A stretch of DNA of 64,000 bases from Phytohabitans maris (GTDB lineage Bacteria; Actinomycetota; Actinomycetes; Mycobacteriales; Micromonosporaceae), in assembly GCF_031085175.1 (NCBI RefSeq), contig NZ_JAVHUY010000057.1, forward strand, positions 1-64,000. Direction: 5' to 3'. Numbering within the stretch: the first letter of the stretch is position 1; each line of letters starts with the position of its first letter. This document shows, in pieces, positions 15,785 through 25,662 of the stretch. The notes beneath the pieces were generated by a model. The model did not search any database and was not told the origin of the DNA. It worked only from the letters and a program-made list of their open reading frames with translations. Position numbers and translations under genes: made by a program.

Positions 15785-18313
15785 TCAGAAGGCGCAGGCG
15801 ATGACCAGCTCGGGCGTGCGGTCGGGCAGCAGGTCGAGCCGCTCGATCCGCCCGGCCGCCTTGAAGTCGCCGGCGACCCGGGCCAGCCGGTCGAGCTGCT
15901 CCGCCGGGCCGAGCGCCTCGGCCAGCGGCACCTCCGCCCGCATCGAGAGCCGCCGCTCCGACTTGGCCCGCCGCACCTGGGTCAGCGCCGTGCTGGCCAC
16001 CCGCAGCAGGTCGGGGTCGCCGTCGTCCTTCAGCTCGTACCGGGACGGCCAGGGCGCGCGGTGCACCGAGCCGTACCGCCACCACGACCACACCTCCTCG
16101 GTCGCGTACGGCAGGAACGGCGCGAACAGCCGCAACTGCACCGAGAGCGCGGTCGCCAGCGCGGCGCGGGCCGACTCGGCGCCCTCGCCCGACCCGTACG
16201 CCCGCTCCTTGACCAGCTCGATGTAGTCGTCACAGAACGTCCAGAAGAACGCCTCGGTCGCCTGCAGTGCGCCGGTGTGGTCGTAGTCGTCGAGGGCGCT
16301 CGTGGCCGTACGCAGCACCGTGGCGAGGCCGGCCAGCATCGAGGCGTCGAGCGGCTCGGTCACTCGCGCCCGCAGCGAGTCGGCCGCGCCCAGCCCGAGG
16401 GCGAACTTGGACGCGTTGAGCAGCTTTGTCGCCAGCCGCCGCCCCACCTTGATCTGCCGGGGCTCGTAGGCGAGGTCGGTGCCGGGGCGCCCGCTGGCCG
16501 CCCAGTAGCGCACCGCGTCCGCGCCGTGCTCCTCCAGCAACCCCATCGGGGTGACCACGTTTCCCCTGGACTTGGACATCTTCTTGTGGTCCGGGTCGAG
16601 GATCCAGCCGGACTGCACCGTGGTACGCCACGGGAGCACGCCCTGCTCCAGGTGGGCGCGGACCACCGAGGTGAAGAGCCAGGTGCGGATGATCTCCTGC
16701 CCCTGCGGGCGCAGGTCCATCGGGAAGACCCGCGCGAACAGGTCGGCATCCGCCTCCCAGCCACCGATGATCTGGGGCGAAAGCGAAGAAGTGGCCCAGG
16801 TGTCCATGACGTCCGGATCGCCGATGAAGCCGCCCGGCCGCCCCCGGTCCTCCGCCGTGAACCCGGCGGGAATGTCCGTGGACGGGTCGATCGGTAGTAG
16901 CGCCTCGCTGGGTGTGAGAGGGTGGTCGTGGTCCGGCTCGCCAGCGTCGTCGAGCCGGTACCAGACGGGGATCGGCACCCCGAAGAACCGCTGGCGGCTG
17001 ATCAGCCAGTCGCCGTTGAGCCCACCCACCCAGTGCTCGTACCGGTGGCGCATGTGCTCCGGCACCCAGCGGAGCTCACGCCCCCGCGCGAGCAGCGCGT
17101 CCCGGAGGGCGGGGTCGCGGCCGCCGTTGCGGATGTACCACTGGCGGGTCCCCACGATCTCCAGCGGCTGCTCGCCGTTTTCGTAGAACTTCACCGGGTG
17201 GGTGACCGGCCGTGGTTCGCCGACGAGGTCGTCACCGAGGCGCTCGACGACGGCCTTGCGCGCCGCCTTGACGGTGAGGCCGGCGAGCGGTGCGTACGCC
17301 CCGGTCGGCACGCCGGCCGGCGGCTCGGGCAGCAGCCGCCCGTCCCGCCCGATCACCACGCGGGTGTCCAGCTGGAGCTCCCGCCACCAGGTCACGTCCG
17401 CCAGGTCGCCGAACGTGCAGACCATCGCGATGCCGGTGCCCTTGCCGGGGTCGGCGAGCGGGTGGGCGTGCACCGGCACCTCGACGCCGAACAGCGGCGT
17501 CCGCACGGAGTGTCCGACCAGCGCCGCGTACCGCTCGTCGGACGGGTGGCACACCAGCGCCACGCAGGCCGGCAGCAGCTCCGGCCGGGTGGTCTCGATG
17601 TAGACCGGCTCGTCGTCCGGGCCGCTTCCGCCGTGGAAGCGGAGCTTGTGGTACGCCCCGGGCCGCTCGCGGTCCTCCAGCTCCGCCTGGGCCACCGCAG
17701 TGCGGAAGCCCACGTCCCAGAGTGTCGGCGCGTCGGCGGTGTAGGCCTCACCCCGTGCCAGGTTGCGCAGGAACGCCCGCTGCGACACGAGCCGCGCCCG
17801 GTGCCCGATCGTCGTGTACGTCAGCGACCAGTCCACCGACAGCCCCAGCCGCCGCCACAACGCCTCGAACGCCTGCTCGTCGTCGGCCGTGAGCCGCTCG
17901 CACAGCTCGATGAAGTTACGCCGCGAGATGCTCTCCGGCTCGCCGCTCGGCGCCCACTTGGGGTCGTAGGGGAGCGAGGGGTCGCAGCGCACCTGGAAGA
18001 CGTTTTGCACGCGGCGCTCGGTCGGCAGGCCGTTGTCGTCCCAGCCCATCGGGTAGAAGACCATCTTGCCGCGCATGCGCTGGAAGCGGGCCACGAGGTC
18101 GGTGTGCGTATAGGAGAAGACGTGCCCCATGTGCAGTTCGCCCGATACGGTCGGCGGAGGCGTGTCGATCGCGTATACGTCCGCCCGATCCTTCGACCGG
18201 TCGAACGCGTACGTACCCTCCTCCTGCCAGCGGCGCGCCCACTTCGCCTCCAGCCCGTCCAGCGTGGGACGGTCCGGGAGACCGGGGCGCGCGGTCCGCA
18301 CCGTATCAGTCAT
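15785..18313 (-). CDS. valS: Valine-tRNA ligase
   Basis: An 842-residue class I aminoacyl-tRNA synthetase that charges tRNA(Val). The HIGH motif appears as HMGH near residue 61 in PPPTVSGELHMGHVFSYTHT, and the KMSKS loop as KKMSKSRGN near residue 580. The editing domain lies between (about 200-370) and contains TTRPELLPACVALVCHP. The protein ends at VIACAF without the long C-terminal coiled-coil arm of E. coli ValS (951 residues), so it is a short form. The start is ATG 18313, with TAGGCT 6 nt upstream and no ribosome site. No T-box leader is visible. Confidence 0.95.
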   Translation of the reverse strand: MTDTVRTARPGLPDRPTLDGLEAKWARRWQEEGTYAFDRSKDRADVYAIDTPPPTVSGELHMGHVFSYTHTDLVARFQRMRGKMVFYPMGWDDNGLPTERRVQNVFQVRCDPSLPYDPKWAPSGEPESISRRNFIELCERLTADDEQAFEALWRRLGLSVDWSLTYTTIGHRARLVSQRAFLRNLARGEAYTADAPTLWDVGFRTAVAQAELEDRERPGAYHKLRFHGGSGPDDEPVYIETTRPELLPACVALVCHPSDERYAALVGHSVRTPLFGVEVPVHAHPLADPGKGTGIAMVCTFGDLADVTWWRELQLDTRVVIGRDGRLLPEPPAGVPTGAYAPLAGLTVKAARKAVVERLGDDLVGEPRPVTHPVKFYENGEQPLEIVGTRQWYIRNGGRDPALRDALLARGRELRWVPEHMRHRYEHWVGGLNGDWLISRQRFFGVPIPVWYRLDDAGEPDHDHPLTPSEALLPIDPSTDIPAGFTAEDRGRPGGFIGDPDVMDTWATSSLSPQIIGGWEADADLFARVFPMDLRPQGQEIIRTWLFTSVVRAHLEQGVLPWRTTVQSGWILDPDHKKMSKSRGNVVTPMGLLEEHGADAVRYWAASGRPGTDLAYEPRQIKVGRRLATKLLNASKFALGLGAADSLRARVTEPLDASMLAGLATVLRTATSALDDYDHTGALQATEAFFWTFCDDYIELVKERAYGSGEGAESARAALATALSVQLRLFAPFLPYATEEVWSWWRYGSVHRAPWPSRYELKDDGDPDLLRVASTALTQVRRAKSERRLSMRAEVPLAEALGPAEQLDRLARVAGDFKAAGRIERLDLLPDRTPELVIACAF

Positions 18314-18319
18314 GCGTAG

Positions 18320-18325
18320 AGCCTA
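18320..18325 (-). promoter_or_regulatory. -10 box TAGGCT of valS, leaderless start
   Basis: On the minus strand TAGGCT is followed by CTACGC and the valS ATG. It matches the xseA box base for base. Confidence 0.5.
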
Positions 18326-18394
18326 CGGACGCCCGCACCCCCAGGCACTGAGATATCCACCCGTCCGCGCCGGTGGCCGATCACGGACGTGGGG

Positions 18395-20227
18395 TTAGAC
18401 GAGCGAGTCGCGCCATTGGCGGTGCAGGTCGGCGTAGCGGCCGCCGCCGGCGATGAGGTTGGCCGGGGCGCCGTCTTCGACGATGCGGCCGGCTTCGAGC
18501 ACCAGGACGCGGTCGGCGATTTCCACTGTGGACAGGCGGTGGGCGATGACGAGGGCGGTGCGTTCGCGGAGGATGGTGCGGAGGGCGTGCTGGACGAGGC
18601 GTTCGCTGGGCACGTCGAGTGAGGATGTGGCTTCGTCGAGGATGAGCACGGTGGGGTCGGCGAGGAAGGCGCGGGCGAACGCGACGAGTTGGCGCTGCCC
18701 GGCGGAGAGGCGGCCGCCACGGCGGTGCACGTCGGTGTCGTAGCCCTGGGGGAGGGCGTCGATGAAGGCGTGCGCGCCGATGGCGTGGGCCGCCTCGGCT
18801 ACCTCGTCGTCGGTGGATTCTGGGCGGCCGAAGCGGATGTTGTCGGCGACGGTGCCGGAGAAGAGGTGGTTTTCCTGGGTGACCATCACGACGGCGCGGC
18901 GTAGGTCGGTGTCGGCGAGGTCGCGCAGGTCGACGCCGTCGAGGGTGACGGTGCCGTCGACGGGGTCGTAGAAGCGGGCGACGAGCTTGGCGATGGTCGA
19001 CTTGCCGGCTCCGGTGGCGCCGACGAGCGCGACGGTCTGGCCGGCTGGGACGTCGAGGTCGAGGGTGGGGAGGATGGGCTGGTCGGGGCGGTAGTGGAAG
19101 GTGACGGAGTGAAAGGTGAGCGCGCCGCCGGCGCTGACCGGTAGTGGCACGGGTGTGGCCGGTGCGGGCACGGAGGGCTTTTCGTCGAGTACCCCGGCGA
19201 GCTTTTCCAGCGCGGCGGTGGCGGACTGGAGCGCGTTGTAGAACTGGCTGAGCTCCTGCATGGGTTCGAAGAAGCGGCGCAGGTAGAGCAGGAACGCGGC
19301 GAGTACGCCGATTTCGGTGTGGCCTTGGATGACCTGCCAGCCGCCGTAGGTGAGGACGACGGCGATGGCGATGTTGCCGATGACTTTGATGCCGGGGGAG
19401 TAGATGGCGATGAGGCGGAAGGCGTGCAGGTTGGCGCGGCGGTAGTCGTCGTTGAGGTCTTCGAAGATCTGCTGGTTGCGCGGCTCGCGGCGGAAGGCTT
19501 GGACGGCGCGGATGCCGCCGAGGGACTCGACGAAGTGGACGATGACGAGGGCGACGGCTTCGCGGGTGCGGCGGTACGCGCGGGCGGAGGCGCGGGCGAA
19601 CCAGCGGGAGAGGAAGAGCAGGAACGGGAAGGCGAGCAGCGTGACGGCGGCGAGTGGGGCGTCGAGCCAGAGCAGGATGCCGGCGACGGAGAGTACGGAG
19701 AGGCCGGCGAGTACGAGGTCGTCGATGCCGCCGTCGACGAGTTCGGCGATGGAGTCCATGTCGCTGGTGAGGCGGGCGACGACGCGGCCGGAGGTGTAGC
19801 GCTCGTGGAAGTCGACGGAGAGGCGCTGGAAGTGGTCGTAGACGCGCTGGCGTAAGTCGAGCAGGACGGCTTGGCCGATGCGGGCGGAGAGGATGAGGAA
19901 GCCGCGCTTGCCGAGGTATTCGCCGGCGGCGGCGGCGAGGAACGCGGTGGCGATCGCGATCAGGACGCTGGCGTCGCCGTCGTCGCGCAGTGGTGGGATG
20001 CCCTTGTCGATGCCGAGCATGACCAGGAACGGGCCGGCCATGCCGGCGGCGTTTTGCAGTAGCAGCAGCCCGACGGCGAGGGCGAGTGCCCGTCGGTGCG
20101 GGCGGATCAGCGAGGCGAGCAGCACCCGACTGCGGGCCCGGAGCCGGACCACCGAGCCGGTCTCCGCGAGGGTCTGGTCCGCCGCCTGGTCGGGTGCCCG
20201 GCCACGCCAGCTATCGGCTGAAGACAT
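18395..20227 (-). CDS. ABC exporter half-transporter, subunit 2 (consensus ATPase)
   Basis: A 610-residue fusion of six membrane helices (about 40-330) and a nucleotide-binding domain. It has Walker A GATGAGKST, signature LSAGQRQ (one change from LSGGQ), Walker B LILDEATSSLD with the catalytic Glu, and H-loop IAHRLSTVE. It should pair with the upstream half-transporter as a heterodimeric lipid or drug exporter. I prefer ATG 20227, which has GGGTGGA at good spacing and gives 17 bp of overlap with the upstream gene; GTG 20239 is possible. Both starts lie in or next to repeat copy C. Confidence 0.85.
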   Translation of the reverse strand: MSSADSWRGRAPDQAADQTLAETGSVVRLRARSRVLLASLIRPHRRALALAVGLLLLQNAAGMAGPFLVMLGIDKGIPPLRDDGDASVLIAIATAFLAAAAGEYLGKRGFLILSARIGQAVLLDLRQRVYDHFQRLSVDFHERYTSGRVVARLTSDMDSIAELVDGGIDDLVLAGLSVLSVAGILLWLDAPLAAVTLLAFPFLLFLSRWFARASARAYRRTREAVALVIVHFVESLGGIRAVQAFRREPRNQQIFEDLNDDYRRANLHAFRLIAIYSPGIKVIGNIAIAVVLTYGGWQVIQGHTEIGVLAAFLLYLRRFFEPMQELSQFYNALQSATAALEKLAGVLDEKPSVPAPATPVPLPVSAGGALTFHSVTFHYRPDQPILPTLDLDVPAGQTVALVGATGAGKSTIAKLVARFYDPVDGTVTLDGVDLRDLADTDLRRAVVMVTQENHLFSGTVADNIRFGRPESTDDEVAEAAHAIGAHAFIDALPQGYDTDVHRRGGRLSAGQRQLVAFARAFLADPTVLILDEATSSLDVPSERLVQHALRTILRERTALVIAHRLSTVEIADRVLVLEAGRIVEDGAPANLIAGGGRYADLHRQWRDSLV

Positions 20228-22043
20228 CGTCGATTCCACCCAACGACAACGCTCCGCTGCGCTCCACGTTTCCGCCGGGGCCCGGCTCGGCGTCGGCGTC
20301 GGCCTCGGCGGAGAGCGCGGCGCGGTAGGCCGGCACGGTCTCGAGCAGTTCGGAGTGGGTGCCGACCGCGGCGACCTCGCCGCCGGCGAGGAGCGCCACC
20401 CGGTCGGCGAGGGCCACTGTGGACGGTCGGTGGACGACGAGCAGAGCGGTGGTGCCGTGCAGCACGCGGGCGAGCGCCTCCTCGACCAGCGCCTCGGTGT
20501 GCACGTCGAGCGCGGAGAGTGGGTCGTCCAGCACCAGTACCCGCGGGCGGCCGATCACGGCGCGGGCCAGCGCGAGCCGCTGCCGCTGCCCGCCGGAGAG
20601 GGAGAGCCCCTGCTCGCCGATGCGGGTGTCGAGCCCCCACGGCAGGTCGTACACGAACTCGGCCTGCGCCACCCCCAACGCCTCGTGGATCTCGTCGTCG
20701 GTGGTCTCGCGCCGGCCGAGGGCCAGGTTTTCCCGCACCGACATCGAAAAGAGCGTCGGATCCTCGAACGCCACACCCACCAGACGCCGCAGCGAGCCGA
20801 GCTGGATGTCACGGATGTCCTGCCCGTCGAGCGTGATCCGCCCGCCGGTGACGTCGTAGAGGCGGGGCATCAGCGAGACGAGGCTGGTCTTGCCGCATCC
20901 CGTGGCGCCGACGATCGCCAGCGTCTCGCCCGGGCACACGTCGAGGTCGATGCGGCGGAGCACCGGCGTCTCCGTACCCGGGTAGGTGAACGACACCGCC
21001 TCGAACCGCACGCGGCCGCGGGCCTCGGCCACCGCGACCGCCCCCGGTCTGTCCACGATGGAGGGTGGTGTGTCGAGCACCTCGTAGATGCGGTCGGCGG
21101 CGGTCATCGCCTCCTGCGCGTTGGCGATGATCCAGCCGAGCGACTCGATCGGCCAGATCAGCATCAGCTGGAGCGAGACGAACGCGACGAGCTGCCCCAG
21201 CGTCATCCCGCCCGCGGCGACCGTGGCGGCACCGGCGACCAGCACCACGGCGAGCGTCAGGTTGGGCACCAGGTCGAAGCGGGCCGAGCTGAGCGCGAGC
21301 AGCCGCCCCTTGCCGATCGCGGTGTCGTGCAGCTGGCGCGCCTCCCGCCCGAAGCGCTTGGCCATGAACGGCCGGCGCCCGAACGCCTTGATCGTGCGCA
21401 GCCCCTGCGCCGACTCCTCGACCAGCGTGGCGACGTCGCCAAGCTCGTCCTGCATCCGCCGGGACGCCGCGATGTAGGCCCGTGAGAAGCGCCGGCTCAT
21501 GATGAACAGCGGGATCGCGCTCGCCGCCACCAGCAGCCCGAGCGGCCACCGCAGGTGGATGAGGAGCGCGACCACCGTGACGTACGTCGCGGTGTTGACG
21601 ATCAGGAAGACCAGCCCGAACGAGAGGAACCGCCGGATCACCGACAGGTCGGCGGTGACCCGCGACAGCAGCTGCCCGGACTGCCACTGGTCGTGGAAAC
21701 CGATCTGGAGGCGCTGGAGGTGGGCGTAGACGTCGTTACGGATCGTGGTCTCCATGCCGAGCGCGGACGCCGCCTGGGTCCACCGCCGGATGAAGATGAG
21801 CCCCGCCTCGATGAGGCCGAACACCGCCGCGAGCCCGCCGAGCCACCACAGGCCGGTCGCGTCGCCGTCGACGATCGGGCCGTCGACCACGCGCTGGACC
21901 ACCAGCGGCACCGCGATGCTGGCGCCCGTGGCCGCGAAGGCCGCGAGCACCAGCCACACCATCAGACCGAGATAAGGGCGGACATAACGGCGGATGCGCC
22001 ACAAGTTGTGCACCGGATGGCGCCGGTCACCGTCGTAGTGCAC
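20211..22043 (-). CDS. ABC exporter half-transporter, subunit 1 (degenerate ATPase)
   Basis: A 610-residue half-transporter: six membrane helices (about 15-305), then an ATPase domain with Walker A GATGCGKTS, signature LSGGQRQ, Walker B LVLDDPLSALD and H-loop VVHRPSTV. The catalytic Glu after Walker B is Asp, the usual mark of the degenerate site in heterodimeric exporters. The changed signature of subunit 2 (LSAGQ) falls in the same composite site. The start is GTG 22043, 6 nt after a TACCGT box; the frame opens further upstream to 22175, but that part precedes the promoter. The last 20 or so residues (GPGGNVERSGALSLGG) are encoded by a family 1 repeat. Confidence 0.85.
   Translation of the reverse strand: MHYDGDRRHPVHNLWRIRRYVRPYLGLMVWLVLAAFAATGASIAVPLVVQRVVDGPIVDGDATGLWWLGGLAAVFGLIEAGLIFIRRWTQAASALGMETTIRNDVYAHLQRLQIGFHDQWQSGQLLSRVTADLSVIRRFLSFGLVFLIVNTATYVTVVALLIHLRWPLGLLVAASAIPLFIMSRRFSRAYIAASRRMQDELGDVATLVEESAQGLRTIKAFGRRPFMAKRFGREARQLHDTAIGKGRLLALSSARFDLVPNLTLAVVLVAGAATVAAGGMTLGQLVAFVSLQLMLIWPIESLGWIIANAQEAMTAADRIYEVLDTPPSIVDRPGAVAVAEARGRVRFEAVSFTYPGTETPVLRRIDLDVCPGETLAIVGATGCGKTSLVSLMPRLYDVTGGRITLDGQDIRDIQLGSLRRLVGVAFEDPTLFSMSVRENLALGRRETTDDEIHEALGVAQAEFVYDLPWGLDTRIGEQGLSLSGGQRQRLALARAVIGRPRVLVLDDPLSALDVHTEALVEEALARVLHGTTALLVVHRPSTVALADRVALLAGGEVAAVGTHSELLETVPAYRAALSAEADADAEPGPGGNVERSGALSLGGIDDVFSR
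20238..20284 (-). repeat. Dispersed repeat family 1, copy C, inside coding sequence
   Basis: The minus strand reads GGGCCCCGGCGGAAACGTGG, then AGCGCAGCGGAGCGTT, as in the intergenic copies. It encodes the tail of exporter subunit 1 and abuts the start of subunit 2, so it was inserted at the junction of an operon and tolerated. Confidence 0.7.
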
Positions 22044-22049
22044 ACAGTG

Positions 22050-22055
22050 ACGGTA
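22050..22055 (-). promoter_or_regulatory. -10 box TACCGT of the ABC exporter operon, leaderless start
   Basis: On the minus strand TACCGT is followed by CACTGT and GTG 22043. It sits 18 bp from the 3' end of the ogt gene, so the exporter has its own promoter. Confidence 0.5.
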
Positions 22056-22072
22056 GCTGTTACGTCTGACGT

Positions 22073-22573
22073 TTACGAGTTTGTTGTCCGCTCGTGTGCC
22101 AGAAGCCACTTCTTGATGTCCAGGCCCCAGCGGTAGCCGCGAAGCGTGCCGTCGGTGCCCACGACGCGGTGGCATGGAACGAAGAGCGCGACCGCGTTGC
22201 GGGCACAGGCGCTCGCCGCCGCCCGGATTGCCTCGGGCCGGCCGGACAGCTGCGCGAACTCGGTGTACGTCACCGGCTCGCCCGGCTTCACCTCGCGTAG
22301 CACGTCCCAGGCGTGCGCGAGGTAAGGCCCACCGGTGCGCTGCTCGACCGGCACGTCGTCGATCGCGGAGACGTCACCGTCCAAATAGGACAGCACCGCC
22401 GCGCTCACCGGTCCGAGGTCCGGTCGCGGCCGCGGTTCCGCCCGCAGGCTCGGGTGTACGAGCGCGAGCAGCTCGCCCTCGTCGGTGGTGAAGCCGGCCG
22501 CCCGTACCGCGCCGGCGTCGCTCGCGAGGATCGTAAACGGGCCGGCCGGCGTGGCGATGGTGGTGCTGTTCAT
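22073..22573 (-). CDS. ogt: Methylated-DNA-protein-cysteine methyltransferase
   Basis: A 166-residue suicide repair protein that moves the methyl group from O6-methylguanine to its own cysteine. The active site is FVPCHRVVGTDG with C134. The helix-turn-helix segment GEPVTYTEFAQLSGRPEAIRAAASACARN carries the recognition helix (positions 98-126), and the C-terminal DIKKWLLAHE is typical. ATG 22573 overlaps the alkA stop (ATGA), so it is cotranscribed and translationally coupled with that gene. A frame opens further upstream, but only within alkA. Confidence 0.95.
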   Translation of the reverse strand: MNSTTIATPAGPFTILASDAGAVRAAGFTTDEGELLALVHPSLRAEPRPRPDLGPVSAAVLSYLDGDVSAIDDVPVEQRTGGPYLAHAWDVLREVKPGEPVTYTEFAQLSGRPEAIRAAASACARNAVALFVPCHRVVGTDGTLRGYRWGLDIKKWLLAHERTTNS

Positions 22574-24024
22574 GCTTGTCTCCAGAGTCGGATCAGGGCG
22601 TACGAGCGCCACGGCGCCCAGCGGGCCGCGTGCGCGTCGAGCGCTTTCGGATCGTCGGGGAGCCCGAGCGCCTTCGCGCCCCGGCGCACCCCCAGGTCGG
22701 TCGGGAGGAACGAGTCGGGGTCGCCGATCCCCCGCATCGCGACGTAGCCGGCGGTCCACGAGCCGACGCCGGGCAGCTTGGTGAGGTTGCGGACGGCCTC
22801 CTCCCGGTCCGCCCCCGGGTCGAGGTCCAGCTCACCGCCGGCGACCGCGGAGGCGAGCGCGCGGATCGTGGCCCGCCGCGCGGCCGGCATCTTGAACGCC
22901 TCGTCCGGCAGCGCCAGCATCTCCTCCGGGCCGGGAAACAGCGTCTCGCCGGCCGGCACCAGCTTGGCGAGCACCTTGCGCGCGGCGGCCACCGAGATCT
23001 GCTGGCCGACGATCGCGCGTACCGCCATCTCGAAGCTGTCCACCGAGCGGGGCACCCGTACGCCTGGCTCCTTCGCCACCACCGGCGCGAGCGCCTCGTC
23101 TTCGGCGAGGGCGGCGTCCACCGCCACCGGGTCGGCGTCCAGGTCGAGCAGGCGGCGGCAGCGGGCCACGGCCGGCGCCAGGTCGCGTACGTCGGAGAGG
23201 CGGAGCAGGGCGGCCACGTAGCCGGGCATCGGGGTCAGCTCCACCGTCGCCGAGCCGTGCGGCAGGCGCAGCCCTCGCCGGTACGTCGTGGTGTCCGCCT
23301 CCTCCACGCCCGGCACCGCCCGCAGCGCCAGGAACTCCAGCAGCGACTCGGCGTGCAGCGGCGGCCGGTACGCCAGGCGCAGGTGGATCGCGCCGGGCTC
23401 GGGCGCTCGCTCCCGCTTCGTCTTGCGCAGTGCCGACGGCGCCGACCCGAAGACCTCGCGGATCGTGTCGTTGAACTGCCGTACGCTGCCGAACCCGGCC
23501 GCGAACGCGATCTCGGCCAGCCCCAGGTCGGTCGTCTCGATCAGGATGCGCGCGGTCTGCGCCCGCTGTGCCCGGGCCAGCGCGAGCGGCCCGGCGCCGA
23601 GCTCGGCCGTGAGCATCCGGTGCAGGTGCCGCTCGGTGTAGCCGAGGCGGCTGGCCAGCCCCGGTACGCCGGCGCGGTCCACCACGCCGTCGGCGATCAG
23701 CCGCATCGCCCGGCCGACGACGTCCGCGCGGACGTCCCACTCCGGCGAGCCGGGCGCCGCGTCCGGGCGGCACCGCCGGCAGGCCCGGAACCCGGCCCGC
23801 TGCGCGGCGGCGGCGGACGGGTAGAAGCGCACGTTTTCCGGCTTTGGCGTGACGGCGGGGCAGGACGGCCGGCAGTAGATGCCGGTCGACGTGACAGCCG
23901 TGAAGAACCAGCCGTCGAACCGCCCGTCGCGGCTGTCGACGGCCCGGTAGCACCGCTCGAAGTCCAACTCCACGCCATCGATCGTGCCCCGGGTCGCCAC
24001 CGGATGCTCGCGGGTTTCGGACAT
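22570..24024 (-). CDS. alkA: Ada-type regulator fused to AlkA DNA glycosylase
   Basis: A 484-residue fusion. The N-terminal Ada zinc domain has C51, C55, C82 and C85; in Ada proteins one such cysteine accepts the methyl from DNA phosphotriesters and switches on DNA binding. An AraC-type helix-turn-helix region follows (about 105-200, with LASRLGYTERHLHRML). The C-terminal half (about 210-480) is a 3-methyladenine glycosylase with hairpin LPGVGSWTA (417-425) and the expected catalytic D443 in SFLPTDLG. The O6-methyltransferase domain of classical Ada is missing and is supplied by the overlapping ogt gene. The pair should form a self-sensing alkylation response. Divergent from ychF. Confidence 0.9.
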   Translation of the reverse strand: MSETREHPVATRGTIDGVELDFERCYRAVDSRDGRFDGWFFTAVTSTGIYCRPSCPAVTPKPENVRFYPSAAAAQRAGFRACRRCRPDAAPGSPEWDVRADVVGRAMRLIADGVVDRAGVPGLASRLGYTERHLHRMLTAELGAGPLALARAQRAQTARILIETTDLGLAEIAFAAGFGSVRQFNDTIREVFGSAPSALRKTKRERAPEPGAIHLRLAYRPPLHAESLLEFLALRAVPGVEEADTTTYRRGLRLPHGSATVELTPMPGYVAALLRLSDVRDLAPAVARCRRLLDLDADPVAVDAALAEDEALAPVVAKEPGVRVPRSVDSFEMAVRAIVGQQISVAAARKVLAKLVPAGETLFPGPEEMLALPDEAFKMPAARRATIRALASAVAGGELDLDPGADREEAVRNLTKLPGVGSWTAGYVAMRGIGDPDSFLPTDLGVRRGAKALGLPDDPKALDAHAARWAPWRSYALIRLWRQA

Positions 24025-24057
24025 GAGCGTCGGCGCGGGGCGCCTGCGGCCGGCGCG

Positions 24058-24063
24058 TAGACT
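24058..24063 (+). promoter_or_regulatory. -10 box TAGACT of ychF, leaderless start
   Basis: TAGACT ends 8 nt before GTG 24072, with no ribosome site between them. Confidence 0.45.
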
Positions 24064-24071
24064 GGCGGGCC

Positions 24072-25157
<1,086 letters not shown>

Positions 25158-25165
25158 TCGGTTGG

Positions 25166-25528
25166 CTACGCGCTGCTGGTCACGGTCCGGTATGCGTCTT
25201 CGATGCGGGCGGCGAGCGTGACTTCACCCTCGGTGATGGTCTCGCCGTCGCGTGGCGTCAGCCGGATCTGGGTGTGTCCATCGAGGCGCCGGACCTCCGG
25301 CTGGAGGTGTAACGCATCGGCGACCACCTTGATACGCTCGGTGAGTGCCGCGTGTTGTGAATCATCGATTACCAGCGTGCGCTTGATCTGCCGACCCTCG
25401 CGGGTCCAGCCGGGCAGCAGGGTCAGGGCGTCGCTGAGGTAGTCACGGCTAGCCCTGCTTCCCCACAGAGCACGCATATGCCACACCTCCCAGGCGTCGT
25501 TGCCGGCTTGTGGCCAAATCGTCGCCAT
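25166..25528 (-). CDS. Pterin-4a-carbinolamine-dehydratase-like protein, diverged active site
   Basis: A 120-residue protein whose second half resembles the dehydratase fold: LLPGWTREGRQIKRTL at the start, then VVADALHLQPEVRRLDGHTQ, then a strand and a final helix with ITEGEVTLAARIEDAY, the usual GLTxxDxxLA pattern. The catalytic HHP triad is not intact; only HxxPEV is visible. It may be a regulatory or scaffold relative (DCoH-like) rather than an active enzyme. It ends 9 bp after ychF, convergent with it. ATG 25528 has AACGAT, a weak -10 match, 6 nt upstream. The assignment rests on pattern only. Confidence 0.5.
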   Translation of the reverse strand: MATIWPQAGNDAWEVWHMRALWGSRASRDYLSDALTLLPGWTREGRQIKRTLVIDDSQHAALTERIKVVADALHLQPEVRRLDGHTQIRLTPRDGETITEGEVTLAARIEDAYRTVTSSA

Positions 25529-25662
25529 CTCGTCATCGTTCGGTGCCCCCCAGTCTTGCCGCTAAGCGGCTGGTGTGTCCACGCCCACATTTCCGTCTTC
25601 TGGTGCCCTACGGGACGGCTCAGGCACCCGAATTCCTTATTGATCTGGAAGGCTGGTCGGCC

